Counted from the first letter of the stretch, positions 7,289 to 17,876 are shown. The stretch is DNA of 64,000 bases from Leclercia sp. AS011 (GCF_037152535.1 NZ_JBBCMA010000006.1:153222-217221); one strand, 5' to 3'. The notes: generated by a model from the sequence alone, not told the origin. Translations and numbers: made by a program.

Positions 7289-8871
7289 TGGCTGTGGGCG
7301 AGTGATGCCGCGACAGGCTGTTGCTGCCAGGTCATGAAATCCTGCGGCGACATGGCCTTCGCAAAGTGCCAGCCCTGGCAATACTGCACGCCGCGCTTGT
7401 TTAACCAGGTGACCTGTTCCGCCGTTTCCACCCCTTCGGCGATGGTTTTTAAGCGTAGGCTCTGGGCCATTTCGATAATGTGCTCGACGATCAGGTGGCT
7501 GGTGCTGTTGGTGGTCAGCGTATCAATAAAGGATTTATCGATTTTCAGGATATCGACGTTCAGGGAGTAGAGGTTGTGCAGGTTGGAATAGCCGGTACCA
7601 AAATCATCGATCGCCACTTCATAACCTGCCTGACGGAACGCCTGAATCACCGGCGTCGTTTTCGGCACGTCGATAAACCCGCGCTCGGTCACTTCGATTT
7701 TAATCTGCTGGGCCCGAACGTTGTAGTGGCGGGCCTTATCGGTGATCATCGCAATCAGGCGTGAAGAGTGGAAGTCGGTCGCCGACAGGTTAATGGAGAT
7801 ATAGATATGCGGATTGCAGGCCAGGAAAGGGCCCAAATCGCTGAAGACTTCTTCCACCACGTAGTCGGTAATGCGCTCGCTCATGCCCTCTTCTTCTGCC
7901 AGCGGGATAAATTCTACCGGACTCATCACCGGGCCGTTAAATCCAGGCCATCGCAACAGCGCCTCAGCCCCGACACAGACGTTGCTTTTAATATCAATAA
8001 TTGGCTGGTAGTGCAGGCAAAGCTGTCTTTTATTTAATGCCCGATGCAATAAACGCCCCGGGGAATTAAATTCCCGTCGCGTTCGCGACCACATCAGTAA
8101 AATAATAATGCTGCTAATCATTCCCAGCGGCAGGGTTAATGTTGCCTGATGATAGAGCACTTCATAAAAACGCTGGTTGGTCGTTGAAACAATAGCGGCA
8201 ATGGGGCGCTTGTCCGAGCGAACAATAGTATAAAAGCGGCCTTCGTTCTGGAAGGCGAGAGTGTTATCACCAATCAGCGTTTTTAATTCATTTTGATTCG
8301 CCTGTTCGCTGACGGAAAAAAAGGCGTTGGTCACCGTATCAAATACACCCCATGCCAGAGAGCGATCCGAAGACATGACCTCGCTATAGGTCAGGGGGTT
8401 CACCACCACCACATAATGCCCTAATTGCATATACGTCATCTTATATCCCGCATAAAAGGGCGTATCGCGGTAATAATAGATAGAGACGTCAGGCTGGCGT
8501 TGGTAATTGGCGGCGGAAATTGTATAAGGGGTATCGGGGGTGCCCGTCGTGGAGCAGAGGAATTCACGGCCATCAGCATAGAGCAGGTCGGCAATGTAAA
8601 GCCGGCCCCGCACGATATTTAACATATCCTGTCGGTGTGCTGGCGTGCAAATATCGCCCGAATACTGTTCAGCCGCATGACGTGCCAGCTCCACCTGTTG
8701 AATAACCAGTTCAGTTTTATCTAAAGCGAGTTGAGCAAAGGAGCTGAGTTGGCTGCGTGTTTCGTTAACCGCGCGTTGCTGGGCAAACCATAGCGCAAGC
8801 ATCACAGGTAGCGAAACTACCATGATAACCCCGACTATACTCAGCACCTTGTCCCGTGCGCTACGATTCAT
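7285..8871 (-). CDS. pdeC: Membrane c-di-GMP phosphodiesterase PdeC (CSS-EAL)
   Basis: A 528-residue protein of the same length as E. coli PdeC (YjcC). Helix 1 (about 10-30) and helix 2 (about 240-262) flank a periplasmic CSS-motif sensor domain containing the Cys-Ser-Ser-like LCSTTG segment. In E. coli PdeC this redox-active Cys region is acted on by DsbA/DsbB. The cytoplasmic EAL domain (about 270-520) looks catalytically complete: EALLRW, IKIEVTERG, DDFGTGYSN, LKIDKSFID and AEGVET are all present. It hydrolyses c-di-GMP to pGpG. It faces soxS tail to tail. Confidence 0.93.
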   Translation of the reverse strand: MNRSARDKVLSIVGVIMVVSLPVMLALWFAQQRAVNETRSQLSSFAQLALDKTELVIQQVELARHAAEQYSGDICTPAHRQDMLNIVRGRLYIADLLYADGREFLCSTTGTPDTPYTISAANYQRQPDVSIYYYRDTPFYAGYKMTYMQLGHYVVVVNPLTYSEVMSSDRSLAWGVFDTVTNAFFSVSEQANQNELKTLIGDNTLAFQNEGRFYTIVRSDKRPIAAIVSTTNQRFYEVLYHQATLTLPLGMISSIIILLMWSRTRREFNSPGRLLHRALNKRQLCLHYQPIIDIKSNVCVGAEALLRWPGFNGPVMSPVEFIPLAEEEGMSERITDYVVEEVFSDLGPFLACNPHIYISINLSATDFHSSRLIAMITDKARHYNVRAQQIKIEVTERGFIDVPKTTPVIQAFRQAGYEVAIDDFGTGYSNLHNLYSLNVDILKIDKSFIDTLTTNSTSHLIVEHIIEMAQSLRLKTIAEGVETAEQVTWLNKRGVQYCQGWHFAKAMSPQDFMTWQQQPVAASLAHSH

Positions 8872-9209
8872 TTCCGCCCTATATCCCTGCTTTTTATGTG
8901 CCTGTAATCATGAAGGCCGGATGCTTTGCTAAACAGGTGATTACGTTGCATGAATCATGCGAAGTTAGCAACTGACTTTTAACACCAATAACCTAATATT
9001 TGGTTATGCCGATAATATTTGTCCGTAAGCCAAACTGAAAGTATTCGTTTGCTGTTTATTAAGTAAAATAAATACTCGTTTAGAAAGCCAGGCACCCGGA
9101 TTACGCAACAGAATGTCGTCGATTAAGTCAAACTACCGACAGCGTGAAAAAAGCGCAACTTCATCATGAGATTTTGTGCTATTTATCCCATGATAATGAT
9201 TAAAGTGAT
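8872..9209. other. Intergenic gap between pdeC and the GGDEF gene
   Basis: 338 bp, AT-rich compared with its surroundings. It contains the upstream region of pdeC and the 3' flank of the diguanylate cyclase gene. I see no convincing ORF, terminator or recognisable operator. Confidence 0.5.
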
Positions 9210-10604
9210 TTATAAATAATCAACCGCGACGATTGTTTTTCCTCTGCCCGCGCGTTTGGCATCATAAAGTGCCTTATCTGCGCTAATGAGTAATGAGGAA
9301 GTATCGTGCCGGGCACTGCTCACCTCGACCACCCCCGCGCTAAAGGAGAGGATCAGCGTCCGGCTGCCGACGTTAAGCGGCGTCCCGGCCAGCGCCTGGC
9401 GAAGCCGGGCAGAGAGCTGTACCGCCGCGCCGCTGCGGGTCTTCGGCAGCAGCAGTAAAAATTCCTCTCCGCCCACCCGCCCCAGCGCTGAGCCGGGCGG
9501 GATCAGCCCCCGCAGGCAGTCACAGAAGTGCACCAACGCGGCATCTCCCACCAGGTGCCCCCACTGGTCATTGATCTGTTTGAAGAAATCCAGGTCAAAC
9601 ATCAGCACCGAGAAGTGGCTGTCGGCCTCCTGCCGCTGGCTGGCCTCCAGGGCAGCGGCAATCTGCTGCAGGATGGCAAAGCGATTTAAGCAGCGGGTCA
9701 GATCGTCGGTCATGGCCTTCATCTCCAGCTGCCGCTCTGCTTTTTTGCGGGCGGTGATATCGAGCCCGATATTGAGAATTGAGCCGTCCGGCAGGGAGAT
9801 GTTCGACCACAGGATGGTGAGCTGCATTCCGTCCCGCCGTACCGGATGCCATTCATACATATCGTTCAGCGGAGTGGTGTTAACCGACTCGTGCACCCGA
9901 CGGCGCACCTCCGGGTCAGGATAAAACAGCGCCAGCGGATCGGCATAAGCGTTGATCTCCGCCATGGTCCAGCCAAATACCTTTTCGCATTCGGCATTCC
10001 ACAATACGCAGCGGCTATTCCTGTCGAACGAATTCATCAGCACCGGTGCCCGTTCAAACAGCGTTTTGTACTGGGCGATCATCCGCTGCATCTCTTTGGC
10101 CGTGCGCTCCCGGGCGACGAGACCGGTGACAAAATCCTTCAGCTTTTCCACCAGGATAATCACCACCTCTTTCAGCACGGTGAGGGTGTTTTGCGGCTGC
10201 GTAAACCCCAGGAAGAAATAGCCCTGCTGATGCGGTGCCATTTTACACAGCACCCCGGACTGTAATTGCTGATGGCCCGGATGTCCGGGAGGAAATATCA
10301 GCGCACCCAAATTCTCTTTCCAGCCGATGACCCGCCATGAACGGCGATGGCGCTGCAATAACAGGCTGGCAAGAAACGCATTAATTTCCAGCGGATGGCA
10401 GGTTAATTTCCCGGCACTGACAAACTGCGGCTGACCCGTATCATCCTGCATCATCACCCAGCTCAGTTGAGCGTCAAAGGTATGATTAATCGTCTCCAGC
10501 AGAGACGTTAAGGTGGCATGGGATGATAACTTTGGCATTAATTTAGCTAATGCGTGCAGGGCCCGGGTACTGTCATTACTATTCTCTCGATTTACTTGCT
10601 TCAT
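9210..10604 (-). CDS. PAS-GGDEF diguanylate cyclase
   Basis: A 464-residue soluble protein. Residues 1-170 form a GAF-like or otherwise unassigned sensory region. A PAS domain spans about 178-287, containing YKTLFERAPVLMNSFDRNSR and NIGLDITARKKAE. The GGDEF domain covers about 298-460 with the active-site GGEEF at 378-382 and FDLDFFKQINDQWGHLVGD upstream. It should make c-di-GMP from two GTP. The allosteric I-site RxxD, expected five residues before GGEEF, is replaced by PPGS, so product inhibition is probably lost. E. coli K-12 has no gene at this spot. It points the same way as pdeC, which degrades the product. Confidence 0.88.
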   Translation of the reverse strand: MKQVNRENSNDSTRALHALAKLMPKLSSHATLTSLLETINHTFDAQLSWVMMQDDTGQPQFVSAGKLTCHPLEINAFLASLLLQRHRRSWRVIGWKENLGALIFPPGHPGHQQLQSGVLCKMAPHQQGYFFLGFTQPQNTLTVLKEVVIILVEKLKDFVTGLVARERTAKEMQRMIAQYKTLFERAPVLMNSFDRNSRCVLWNAECEKVFGWTMAEINAYADPLALFYPDPEVRRRVHESVNTTPLNDMYEWHPVRRDGMQLTILWSNISLPDGSILNIGLDITARKKAERQLEMKAMTDDLTRCLNRFAILQQIAAALEASQRQEADSHFSVLMFDLDFFKQINDQWGHLVGDAALVHFCDCLRGLIPPGSALGRVGGEEFLLLLPKTRSGAAVQLSARLRQALAGTPLNVGSRTLILSFSAGVVEVSSARHDTSSLLISADKALYDAKRAGRGKTIVAVDYL

Positions 10605-11010
10605 TGTTTATTCGCAGCTCATTAACGAGACAGAAATACCGCAACGAATTAATCAGGAATAAAGTGATAGTCAGTCAGCATAAATTAATACTGACGATCT
10701 TACAGGGATGCGTGTGTAAAAATAAAATGACAAATAATAATAACCAGCAAAAAGGTCAAGCCTGATTTATTTATTACGAACGGAGTAAGCAACCGGAAGA
10801 AGCATAAGCCATAGCCCTGAGGCTGTAAATATTGTACATCCGCTCCCGGCCTGTACATGTTTTCTTATCTCAATGAATTATCAGCAAAGTTATCGTAATT
10901 ACACCGGTTAGCAGGCTAAATATATATTTTTGCTAACTATAACCGTTGTGACTACAGGGTTAATTCAGGCCATTTTTATGCATTTGCCCAGTGGCGAATA
11001 AAAGAACAAA
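10605..11010. other. Intergenic gap upstream of the GGDEF gene and yjcB
   Basis: About 400 bp of AT-rich sequence. It must hold the GGDEF gene promoter on the minus strand. No conserved ORF, repeat or terminator is evident; the open frames here are short and lack ribosome sites. Confidence 0.45.
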
Positions 11011-11026
11011 TGTGATATAGTTCACA
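11011..11026. promoter_or_regulatory. Consensus CRP site upstream of yjcB
   Basis: TGTGATATAGTTCACA matches the CRP half-site pair TGTGA-N6-TCACA exactly. It lies about 125 bp before the yjcB start codon, so control of yjcB by cAMP-CRP is the simplest reading. Confidence 0.6.
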
Positions 11027-11150
11027 CATCTTATGTAACAAGAAACATTGTTTCATTGTTGTGAGTCTGAGCCTGCCGATAGCCAGTTTGCCACAGTGTG
11101 TGGGCAACGTCGCGCTTTACCCGGCGGCGGTTATCTTTGAGGATCCTATT

Positions 11151-11432
11151 ATGGCAGCTATTACCACCGGTGTTGTGTTTGCACGCTGGGAGTTGTTGAG
11201 CGCGGTGCTGATGTTTCTGGCCAGCACGCTGAACATTCAGTTTCGTAAATCAGATTACACCGTGCTGGCGGTGGTGAGCACCTGTCTGGGTCTGGCGGCG
11301 GCATGCTGGTTCGCGACCGGCCTGCTGGGCATCACCCTGCTGGATGTAGCCGTTATCTGGAACAACGTTAAAGCGGTAATGGTTGAGGCGATGAGCCATA
11401 CACCACCAGACTGGCCGATGATGTACACCTAG
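11151..11432 (+). CDS. yjcB: YjcB family small membrane protein
   Basis: A 93-residue protein of the same length as E. coli YjcB and colinear with it, from ITTGVV to TPPDWPM near the end. Two hydrophobic helices (about 12-30 and 38-60) suggest an inner-membrane protein. Its function is unknown. The ATG at 11151 follows GAGG with proper spacing; an upstream in-frame start would add 30 non-conserved residues and was not used. It converges on ssb with a shared terminator. Confidence 0.85.
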   Translation: MAAITTGVVFARWELLSAVLMFLASTLNIQFRKSDYTVLAVVSTCLGLAAACWFATGLLGITLLDVAVIWNNVKAVMVEAMSHTPPDWPMMYT

Positions 11433-11438
11433 TGAATA

Positions 11439-11467
11439 AAAAAACCCAGACGATGTCTGGGTTTTTT
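11439..11467. terminator. Bidirectional terminator between yjcB and ssb
   Basis: AAAAAACCCAGA, five-base loop, TCTGGGTTTTTT: a stem with A and T tracts on both sides, able to stop transcription of both convergent genes. Confidence 0.9.
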
Positions 11468-11493
11468 GTGGTTGCGAAACGCAGGTTCTGTTA

Positions 11494-12018
11494 TCAGAAC
11501 GGGATGTCGTCGTCGAAATCCATTGGCGGTTCGTTAGACTGCGCCGGTGCAGACGGCTGCTGCGGACGGGACTGTGCGCCGCCGCTGAACTGGTTGCCGC
11601 CCTGTGGCTGCTGAGGCTGACCCCAACCGCCCTGCTGCTGGCCGCCACCTGCTGGTGCGCCACCGCCCTGACGGCCACCCAGCATCTGCATGGTGCCGCC
11701 GACGTTAACCACCACTTCGGTGGTGTATTTTTCTGCGCCGGACTGATCGGTCCATTTGCGGGTACGCAGCTGGCCTTCGATATAGACCTGGGAGCCTTTA
11801 CGCAGATATTCACCGGCCACTTCAGCCAGTTTGCCAAACAGCACAACGCGGTGCCATTCGGTCTGCTCTTTCATCTCACCGGTCGCTTTATCGCGCCAGG
11901 ATTCGGACGTCGCCAGCGTAATGTTGGCCACTGCACCACCACTCGGCATATAGCGTACTTCCGGGTCCTGGCCCAGATTACCGACGAGAATCACCTTGTT
12001 TACGCCTCTGCTGGCCAT
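11494..12018 (-). CDS. ssb: Single-stranded DNA-binding protein SSB
   Basis: A 174-residue SSB (E. coli 178). The OB-fold domain covers about residues 1-112, beginning [20 protein letters not shown] Gly/Gln/Pro-rich flexible linker with repeated QPQQPQ-like segments follows. The acidic C-terminal tip MDFDDDIPF binds partner repair and replication proteins. It coats ssDNA as a tetramer. The ATG at 12018 was chosen from the conserved MASRGVNKV start, giving up a 29-residue upstream extension. It is divergent from uvrA with a LexA box in between. Confidence 0.97.
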   Translation of the reverse strand: MASRGVNKVILVGNLGQDPEVRYMPSGGAVANITLATSESWRDKATGEMKEQTEWHRVVLFGKLAEVAGEYLRKGSQVYIEGQLRTRKWTDQSGAEKYTTEVVVNVGGTMQMLGGRQGGGAPAGGGQQQGGWGQPQQPQGGNQFSGGAQSRPQQPSAPAQSNEPPMDFDDDIPF

Positions 12019-12166
12019 GATCGTGTCTCCTGAAAACGTGTCTGAAAATAGTGTAAGCGCGCGAGTGTACCATTTCCACGTGGTCTTCCGATAGTTTCGA
12101 AGCATCTTCCAGAGTTCTCACGAGGGTTACATTGTTGCACAAGTAATCAGAATTTGCATTCCAATA

Positions 12167-12182
12167 CTGTATATCCAGCCAG
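12167..12182. promoter_or_regulatory. LexA (SOS) box between ssb and uvrA
   Basis: CTGTATATCCAGCCAG fits the CTG-N10-CAG SOS consensus with CTGT on the left arm. E. coli has CTGTATATTCATTCAG at the same place, controlling uvrA and one ssb promoter. Confidence 0.88.
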
Positions 12183-12269
12183 GTCAATTTGTGTCATAAT
12201 TAATCGTTTCTGCCGGTTGTCCTTCAAACAAACCAGGCATTCCGTGTATCTACCTACCGGGAAAGGTGA

Positions 12270-15095
12270 ATGGATAAGATAGAAGTTCGGGGCGCGCGCA
12301 CCCACAATCTCAAGAATATCAACCTCGTTATCCCTCGCGACAAACTGATCGTCGTGACCGGGCTTTCAGGCTCAGGCAAATCTTCACTGGCTTTCGACAC
12401 CCTGTATGCCGAAGGGCAGCGTCGTTACGTTGAGTCTCTCTCTGCCTATGCGCGTCAGTTCCTGTCGCTGATGGAAAAGCCTGACGTCGACCATATCGAA
12501 GGGCTGTCGCCTGCCATCTCTATTGAGCAGAAGTCGACCTCCCACAACCCGCGTTCCACCGTCGGGACCATCACCGAAATCCATGACTACCTGCGTCTGC
12601 TGTATGCCCGCGTGGGCGAGCCACGCTGCCCGGATCACGATGTTCCGCTGGCGGCCCAGACCGTCAGCCAGATGGTGGATAACGTGCTGGCCCAGCCGGA
12701 AGGCAGACGCCTGATGCTGCTGGCCCCTATCATTAAAGAGCGTAAAGGCGAGCACACCAAAACGCTGGAGAACCTGGCCAGCCAGGGCTATATCCGCGCC
12801 CGTATTGACGGGGAAGTGTGCGATCTCTCCGATCCGCCAAAGCTGGAGCTGCAGAAGAAACACACTATCGAGGTGGTGATCGACCGCTTTAAGGTGCGTG
12901 ACGATTTGACCCAGCGCCTCGCCGAGTCGTTCGAAACCGCGCTGGATCTCTCCGGCGGTACGGCGGTGGTGGCCGATATGGACGATCCGCAGGCGGAAGA
13001 GCTGCTCTTCTCTGCCAACTTCGCCTGCCCGGTTTGTGGCTACAGTATGCGCGAGCTGGAACCGCGTCTGTTCTCGTTCAACAACCCGGCGGGTGCCTGC
13101 CCGACCTGTGACGGTCTTGGCGTGCAGCAGTATTTCGATCCTGACCGGGTGATCCAGAACCCGGAGCTGTCGCTGGCGGGCGGCGCGATCCGCGGCTGGG
13201 ATAAGCGTAACTTCTACTATTTCCAGATGCTGAAGTCGCTGGCTGAACACTACAAGTTCGACGTCGAAGCGCCGTGGGGCAGCCTCAGCCCAACCGTGCA
13301 CAAAGTGATCCTGTTCGGCTCGGCGAAAGAGAACATCGAGTTTAAATACATGAACGATCGCGGCGATACCTCGGTGCGCCGTCATCCGTTCGAAGGCGTG
13401 CTGCACAACATGGAGCGCCGTTACAAAGAGACGGAATCCAGTGCGGTACGTGAAGAGCTGGCGAAGTTTATCAGCAACCGCTCCTGCGCCACCTGTGACG
13501 GGACTCGTCTGCGCCGCGAAGCGCGCCACGTGTATGTTGAAAACACGCCGCTGCCGACCATCTCAGACATGAGCATCGGCCATGCGATGGACTTCTTCAC
13601 CAACCTGAAGCTCTCCGGCCAGCGCGCGCAAATCGCTGAGAAAGTGCTGAAAGAGATCGGCGATCGCCTCAAGTTCCTGGTCAACGTCGGTCTGAACTAC
13701 CTGACCCTCTCCCGCTCGGCAGAGACCCTGTCCGGCGGTGAAGCCCAGCGTATCCGTCTGGCGAGCCAGATTGGCGCGGGCCTGGTCGGCGTCATGTACG
13801 TGCTGGATGAGCCGTCCATCGGCCTGCACCAGCGCGACAACGAACGTCTGCTCGGGACGCTGATCCACCTGCGTAACCTCGGCAATACGGTGATTGTGGT
13901 TGAGCACGATGAAGACGCCATCCGCGCCGCCGACCATGTGATCGACATCGGCCCGGGGGCTGGCGTGCACGGTGGTCAGGTGGTGGCGGAAGGGCCTCTG
14001 GACGCCATTATGGCGGTACCGGAGTCCCTGACCGGCCAGTACATGAGCGGCAAGCGCAAGATTGAAGTGCCGAAACAGCGCGTGCCCGCCGACCCGGAAA
14101 AAGTGCTGAAGCTGACCGGTGCCCGTGGCAACAACCTGAAAGACGTGACCCTGACCCTGCCGGTCGGCCTGTTCACCTGTATCACCGGTGTCTCGGGTTC
14201 CGGTAAATCAACGCTGATCAACGACACCCTGTTCCCGATTGCGCAGACGGCGCTCAACGGCGCAACCCTCGCTGAACCGGCACCATACCGCGATATCCAC
14301 GGTCTGGAGCACTTCGACAAGGTGATCGATATCGACCAGAGCCCGATCGGTCGTACGCCGCGCTCTAACCCGGCCACCTATACCGGCGTCTTTACGCCTG
14401 TACGTGAACTCTTTGCCGGCGTGCCGGAATCGCGTTCCCGCGGCTATACGCCAGGACGTTTCAGCTTTAACGTTCGCGGCGGTCGCTGTGAAGCCTGTCA
14501 GGGTGATGGGGTGATCAAGGTTGAGATGCACTTCCTGCCGGATATCTACGTGCCGTGCGACCAGTGCAAAGGCAAACGCTATAACCGCGAAACGCTGGAG
14601 ATTAAGTACAAAGGCAAAACCATCCACGAAGTGCTGGATATGACCATCGAAGAGGCGCGTGAGTTCTTTGATGCGGTTCCGGCGCTGGCGCGTAAGCTCC
14701 AGACCCTGATGGATGTCGGTCTGACCTACATTCGTCTGGGCCAGTCAGCGACCACCCTGTCGGGCGGGGAAGCGCAGCGCGTCAAACTGGCGCGTGAGCT
14801 CTCCAAACGCGGTACCGGGCAGACGCTGTACATTCTGGATGAGCCGACCACCGGTCTGCACTTTGCCGATATCCAGCAGCTACTCGAGGTGCTGCACCAG
14901 CTGCGCGATCAGGGCAACACCATCGTGGTGATTGAGCACAACCTGGACGTGATTAAAACCGCGGACTGGATTGTCGATCTGGGCCCGGAAGGCGGCAGCG
15001 GCGGCGGCGAAATTCTGGTTTCCGGCACTCCGGAAACCGTCGCGGAGTGCGAAGCCTCGCACACGGCCCGCTTCCTTAAACCACTTCTGCAGTAG
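12270..15095 (+). CDS. uvrA: Excinuclease ABC subunit A
   Basis: A 941-residue ABC-type ATPase (E. coli 940 aa) that recognises DNA lesions with UvrB in nucleotide excision repair. Two Walker A motifs are visible, [10 protein letters not shown] near residue 31 and [10 protein letters not shown] near residue 640. Each is followed much later by the signature LSGGEAQR and a Walker B. Two zinc modules are intact: [14 protein letters not shown] with its partner CPTC, and CEACQGDG with CDQC. The SOS box upstream makes it damage-inducible. It ends right next to the end of convergent yjbR. Confidence 0.98.
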   Translation: MDKIEVRGARTHNLKNINLVIPRDKLIVVTGLSGSGKSSLAFDTLYAEGQRRYVESLSAYARQFLSLMEKPDVDHIEGLSPAISIEQKSTSHNPRSTVGTITEIHDYLRLLYARVGEPRCPDHDVPLAAQTVSQMVDNVLAQPEGRRLMLLAPIIKERKGEHTKTLENLASQGYIRARIDGEVCDLSDPPKLELQKKHTIEVVIDRFKVRDDLTQRLAESFETALDLSGGTAVVADMDDPQAEELLFSANFACPVCGYSMRELEPRLFSFNNPAGACPTCDGLGVQQYFDPDRVIQNPELSLAGGAIRGWDKRNFYYFQMLKSLAEHYKFDVEAPWGSLSPTVHKVILFGSAKENIEFKYMNDRGDTSVRRHPFEGVLHNMERRYKETESSAVREELAKFISNRSCATCDGTRLRREARHVYVENTPLPTISDMSIGHAMDFFTNLKLSGQRAQIAEKVLKEIGDRLKFLVNVGLNYLTLSRSAETLSGGEAQRIRLASQIGAGLVGVMYVLDEPSIGLHQRDNERLLGTLIHLRNLGNTVIVVEHDEDAIRAADHVIDIGPGAGVHGGQVVAEGPLDAIMAVPESLTGQYMSGKRKIEVPKQRVPADPEKVLKLTGARGNNLKDVTLTLPVGLFTCITGVSGSGKSTLINDTLFPIAQTALNGATLAEPAPYRDIHGLEHFDKVIDIDQSPIGRTPRSNPATYTGVFTPVRELFAGVPESRSRGYTPGRFSFNVRGGRCEACQGDGVIKVEMHFLPDIYVPCDQCKGKRYNRETLEIKYKGKTIHEVLDMTIEEAREFFDAVPALARKLQTLMDVGLTYIRLGQSATTLSGGEAQRVKLARELSKRGTGQTLYILDEPTTGLHFADIQQLLEVLHQLRDQGNTIVVIEHNLDVIKTADWIVDLGPEGGSGGGEILVSGTPETVAECEASHTARFLKPLLQ

Positions 15096-15449
15096 TCAGA
15101 CTGACAGCTGCTGCCGGGTCATCTCCGGCAGCAGTTCCACCGCCTGCTTGTACGAGGCATCCACCAGGTAGTAAATCTGCGAATCCGGTATCGACCCATC
15201 GAGATAGACTGTACTCCAGTGCGCTTTATTCAGGTGCTTGCTGGGACGCACGTCGGTGTGCTGCTGGCGCAGCAGATCCGCCAGTTCCGGGCTGGTTTTT
15301 AGCGAGGCCGCCGGACGCCCCTCCACATCTTTCACCATCGCAAACAGCACGTCTGCGACTTTAATCTGGGTTGCCTTCCAGTCACTGTGCACACTCTGCT
15401 CCGCACCCGGCTTATTCATGCAGTACTGAAGTATCTCCGAAATTGTCAT
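15096..15449 (-). CDS. yjbR: MmcQ/YjbR family protein
   Basis: A 117-residue protein colinear with E. coli YjbR (118 aa): it starts MTISEILQYCMNKPGAEQSV and contains RPSKHLNKAHWSTVYLDGS. The family has a compact CyaY-like alpha/beta fold and a suspected DNA-binding role; no biochemical function is settled. The start at 15449 is chosen because GGGGAG lies five bases before that ATG; another ATG is immediately upstream. In E. coli yjbQ lies between aphA and yjbR; that gene is absent here. Confidence 0.88.
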   Translation of the reverse strand: MTISEILQYCMNKPGAEQSVHSDWKATQIKVADVLFAMVKDVEGRPAASLKTSPELADLLRQQHTDVRPSKHLNKAHWSTVYLDGSIPDSQIYYLVDASYKQAVELLPEMTRQQLSV

Positions 15450-15659
15450 CATTACTCCCCTTGTAGCGTAGCGATAATTTTGCGCGAACCGCCATGGATA
15501 CGATGTGCTCCCGGCCAGATCCCCCCGCCAGGTGCCGAGCTGCGCGCGGCTATGTTTCACCGGCAGCTCCGTTTCCTTCTAAGTGTGCAGCAATACGACG
15601 AAAGGTAAAACCCGTAGCGGGTAAATCTGCTTAAAAAAGCGTCTTTTCTGCCCGGCTAC

Positions 15660-16373
15660 TCAATATTCTGAATTGACGATCACCTCTTCACCAAAGGCCC
15701 CCGCCTGTGGCAGCGGTTTGTAAGTCGAGTTGGAGGCGCGCAGCACCCGAATGCCTCTGGCCCCCGCCTCGCGGGCCGCGGTGATGTCGCTGTCGGCATC
15801 GCCGTAGTAAATCTTGACCTGTTTCTGCTCCATCCACTGGGCTTTATTGTTAGTGCCCGCTTTCTCACCGGCAAAAATAACCGGGTTCATGGCCGCGGCG
15901 GGGATCAGAAAGGCGTTCTGCAATGCCTGGGTAACGGTTTCGGTTTTCGTGGGATGACGCCCGGTAATAAACCAGATCCGGTCGCCGCGCTTAACGTGCA
16001 TGGCAATCAGCGCGCGGGCCACCTCTTTCGGTATGCTGAACTCATCCCAGCCGTTGTTCATCTGCTGCCAGAAGGCCGGGTTTTTCAGGTAGTCATCGCT
16101 GTCCGGTGACCAGGTCTTTTTCCCCCGCCAGAAGCCCGGACTGGAGAACAGCACGGTGTCATCAATATCAAAGCCTACCGACATGGGCGGGCGGCCTATC
16201 AGGCTGTTTTCAATCTGGGCAACGGAGACCCAGTGGATTGGTGCCTGCTCGGCCAGTCTGGCGGTGTTGGTGCCGGTATATAACGACGGAGGTGATGAGG
16301 GGCGCGCCGCCACCGGGTGGCTAAGCGAGAGCAACAAGCAGACAGCGCTGAGCGCCAGTGTGATTTTGCGCAT
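15660..16373 (-). CDS. aphA: Class B acid phosphatase AphA
   Basis: A 237-residue secreted HAD-superfamily phosphatase. A signal peptide occupies residues 1-23 (cut after VAA). The nucleophile motif FDIDDTVLF near residue 69 is the DDDD-type signature. Further HAD motifs are FITGRHPT and [15 protein letters not shown]. In E. coli it is a periplasmic tetrameric metalloenzyme (Mg2+) that dephosphorylates nucleotides and transfers phosphate. Length matches the E. coli protein (237). It sits between tyrB and yjbR as in E. coli except for the missing yjbQ. Confidence 0.95.
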   Translation of the reverse strand: MRKITLALSAVCLLLSLSHPVAARPSSPPSLYTGTNTARLAEQAPIHWVSVAQIENSLIGRPPMSVGFDIDDTVLFSSPGFWRGKKTWSPDSDDYLKNPAFWQQMNNGWDEFSIPKEVARALIAMHVKRGDRIWFITGRHPTKTETVTQALQNAFLIPAAAMNPVIFAGEKAGTNNKAQWMEQKQVKIYYGDADSDITAAREAGARGIRVLRASNSTYKPLPQAGAFGEEVIVNSEY

Positions 16374-16529
16374 TTTTTCCCCTGAATATTCAAACCGTTA
16401 TTTTTTATTTTGAGCGGATGGTCAAAAACCACCTCGAAAATAACCGTAGCGGCAGGGGAAGGAAAGGGAATTTTTTATCCAATCCACAATAAAAGGAGGG
16501 GTATCACAACGCGGGGCTTTACCCATTCC

Positions 16530-16556
16530 GGCCCCCTTCGCTAACCGAAGGAGGCC
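16530..16556 (-). terminator. Hairpin downstream of tyrB
   Basis: GGCCCCCTTCG, CTAAC loop, CGAAGGAGGCC gives a strong stem just after the tyrB stop codon. There is no T tract on the minus strand, so it may be a message-protecting hairpin or a weak terminator. Confidence 0.45.
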
Positions 16557-16568
16557 GTGAGTAAGTGC

Positions 16569-17762
16569 TTACATCACAGCGGAAAAGGCCTGCGCCACGC
16601 GCTGAACGTTGCTGCTGTTCAGGCCTGCGACGCACATACGTCCGCTGGCAATCAGGTAGACGCCGAACTCATCACGCAGGCGATCCACCTGCTGCGCGCT
16701 GAAGCCGGTGTAGCTGAACATGCCGCGCTGCTGCAACAGATAGTCGAAGTTGTGCCCAGGCACCGCCTCTTTCAGCACGTCGACCAGCGTCTGACGCATG
16801 GACAGGATACGGGTGCGCATCGCTTCCACTTCCGCCAGCCACTCGGCTTTGAGTTCGTCATCGCCCAGAACGGTCGCCACCACCTGCGCACCAAAGTTCG
16901 GTGGGCTGGAGTAGATACGGCGCACGGTGGCTTTCAGCTGGCCCAGCACGCGTCCGGCAGCATCCTGATCTTCACAGACCACCGACAGGCCGCCGACACG
17001 CTCGCCATACAGCGAGAAGATTTTGGAGAAGGAGTTGCTGACCAGCGCCGGCAGGCCTGCGCTGGCGATGGCGCGAATGGCGTAGGCATCCTCTTCCATC
17101 CCGGCACCAAAGCCCTGATAGGCAATATCGAGGAACGGAATCAGGTTGCGGGCCTTCAGCACTTCAATTACCGCATCCCACTGATCGTTGGTCAGATCGG
17201 CCCCGGTCGGGTTATGGCAGCATGGATGCAGCAGCACGATGCTGCGTTCCGGCAGGGTGCTCAGTTTTTCCAGCAACGCGCCAACGCGCACGCCGTTGGT
17301 CTGGTCGTCGAACCACGGGTAGGTTTTCACCGTAAAGCCCGCGCCTTCAAAGATGGCGACGTGGTTTTCCCAGGTCGGGTCGCTGACCCAGACCCCGGAT
17401 TCCGGAAAATACTTGTGCAGGAAGTCGGCACCGACTTTCAGCGCCCCTGAGCCGCCAAGGGTCTGGATGGTGGCAACACGCTTTTCCGCCAGCACCGGAT
17501 GGTCTGCGCCAAACAGCAGCGGAGCAATGGTGTGGCGATAGCTGTTCAGCCCTTCCATCGGCAGATAGAGCGACGCGCCGTGCGGCGTAGCATTGAGACG
17601 CGCTTCGGCTTTCGCTACGGCCTGCAGTTGGGGAATGATGCCCGCTTCGTTGTAATACAGACCGATACTGAGGTTAACTTTATCGCCCCGGGGATCGTCT
17701 TTGAAACGCTCCATTAAGGAGAGGATGGGGTCGCCAGCATAGGCGTCGACTTTCTGGAACAC
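16569..17762 (-). CDS. tyrB: Aromatic amino acid aminotransferase TyrB
   Basis: A 397-residue class I PLP-dependent aminotransferase, the same length as E. coli TyrB. It catalyses the last step of Tyr and Phe synthesis and also makes Leu. The PLP lysine lies in [16 protein letters not shown] near residue 247. The substrate-binding [14 protein letters not shown] and the C-terminal GRMCVAGLN arginine region are present. The start is a GTG at 17762 ([13 protein letters not shown] follows), supported by GGAG eight to nine bases upstream and the conserved N-terminus. It lies downstream of alr on the same strand, 146 bp away. Confidence 0.95.
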   Translation of the reverse strand: MFQKVDAYAGDPILSLMERFKDDPRGDKVNLSIGLYYNEAGIIPQLQAVAKAEARLNATPHGASLYLPMEGLNSYRHTIAPLLFGADHPVLAEKRVATIQTLGGSGALKVGADFLHKYFPESGVWVSDPTWENHVAIFEGAGFTVKTYPWFDDQTNGVRVGALLEKLSTLPERSIVLLHPCCHNPTGADLTNDQWDAVIEVLKARNLIPFLDIAYQGFGAGMEEDAYAIRAIASAGLPALVSNSFSKIFSLYGERVGGLSVVCEDQDAAGRVLGQLKATVRRIYSSPPNFGAQVVATVLGDDELKAEWLAEVEAMRTRILSMRQTLVDVLKEAVPGHNFDYLLQQRGMFSYTGFSAQQVDRLRDEFGVYLIASGRMCVAGLNSSNVQRVAQAFSAVM

Positions 17763-17876
17763 GCGATGGTTCTCCGGATAATAATGAGGCAGGGAATTCA
17801 ACAATAAACCGGAAGCGGCAGAAGATCGAGAGGATGTTAAGGAAGATGGGGGGTGGGCGACGGAACCTGCTTTACT

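Noticed and set aside
10550..10765. A 71-codon frame upstream of yjcB
   Set aside because: It overlaps the start of the GGDEF gene on the other strand, lacks a ribosome site and has biased low-complexity content.
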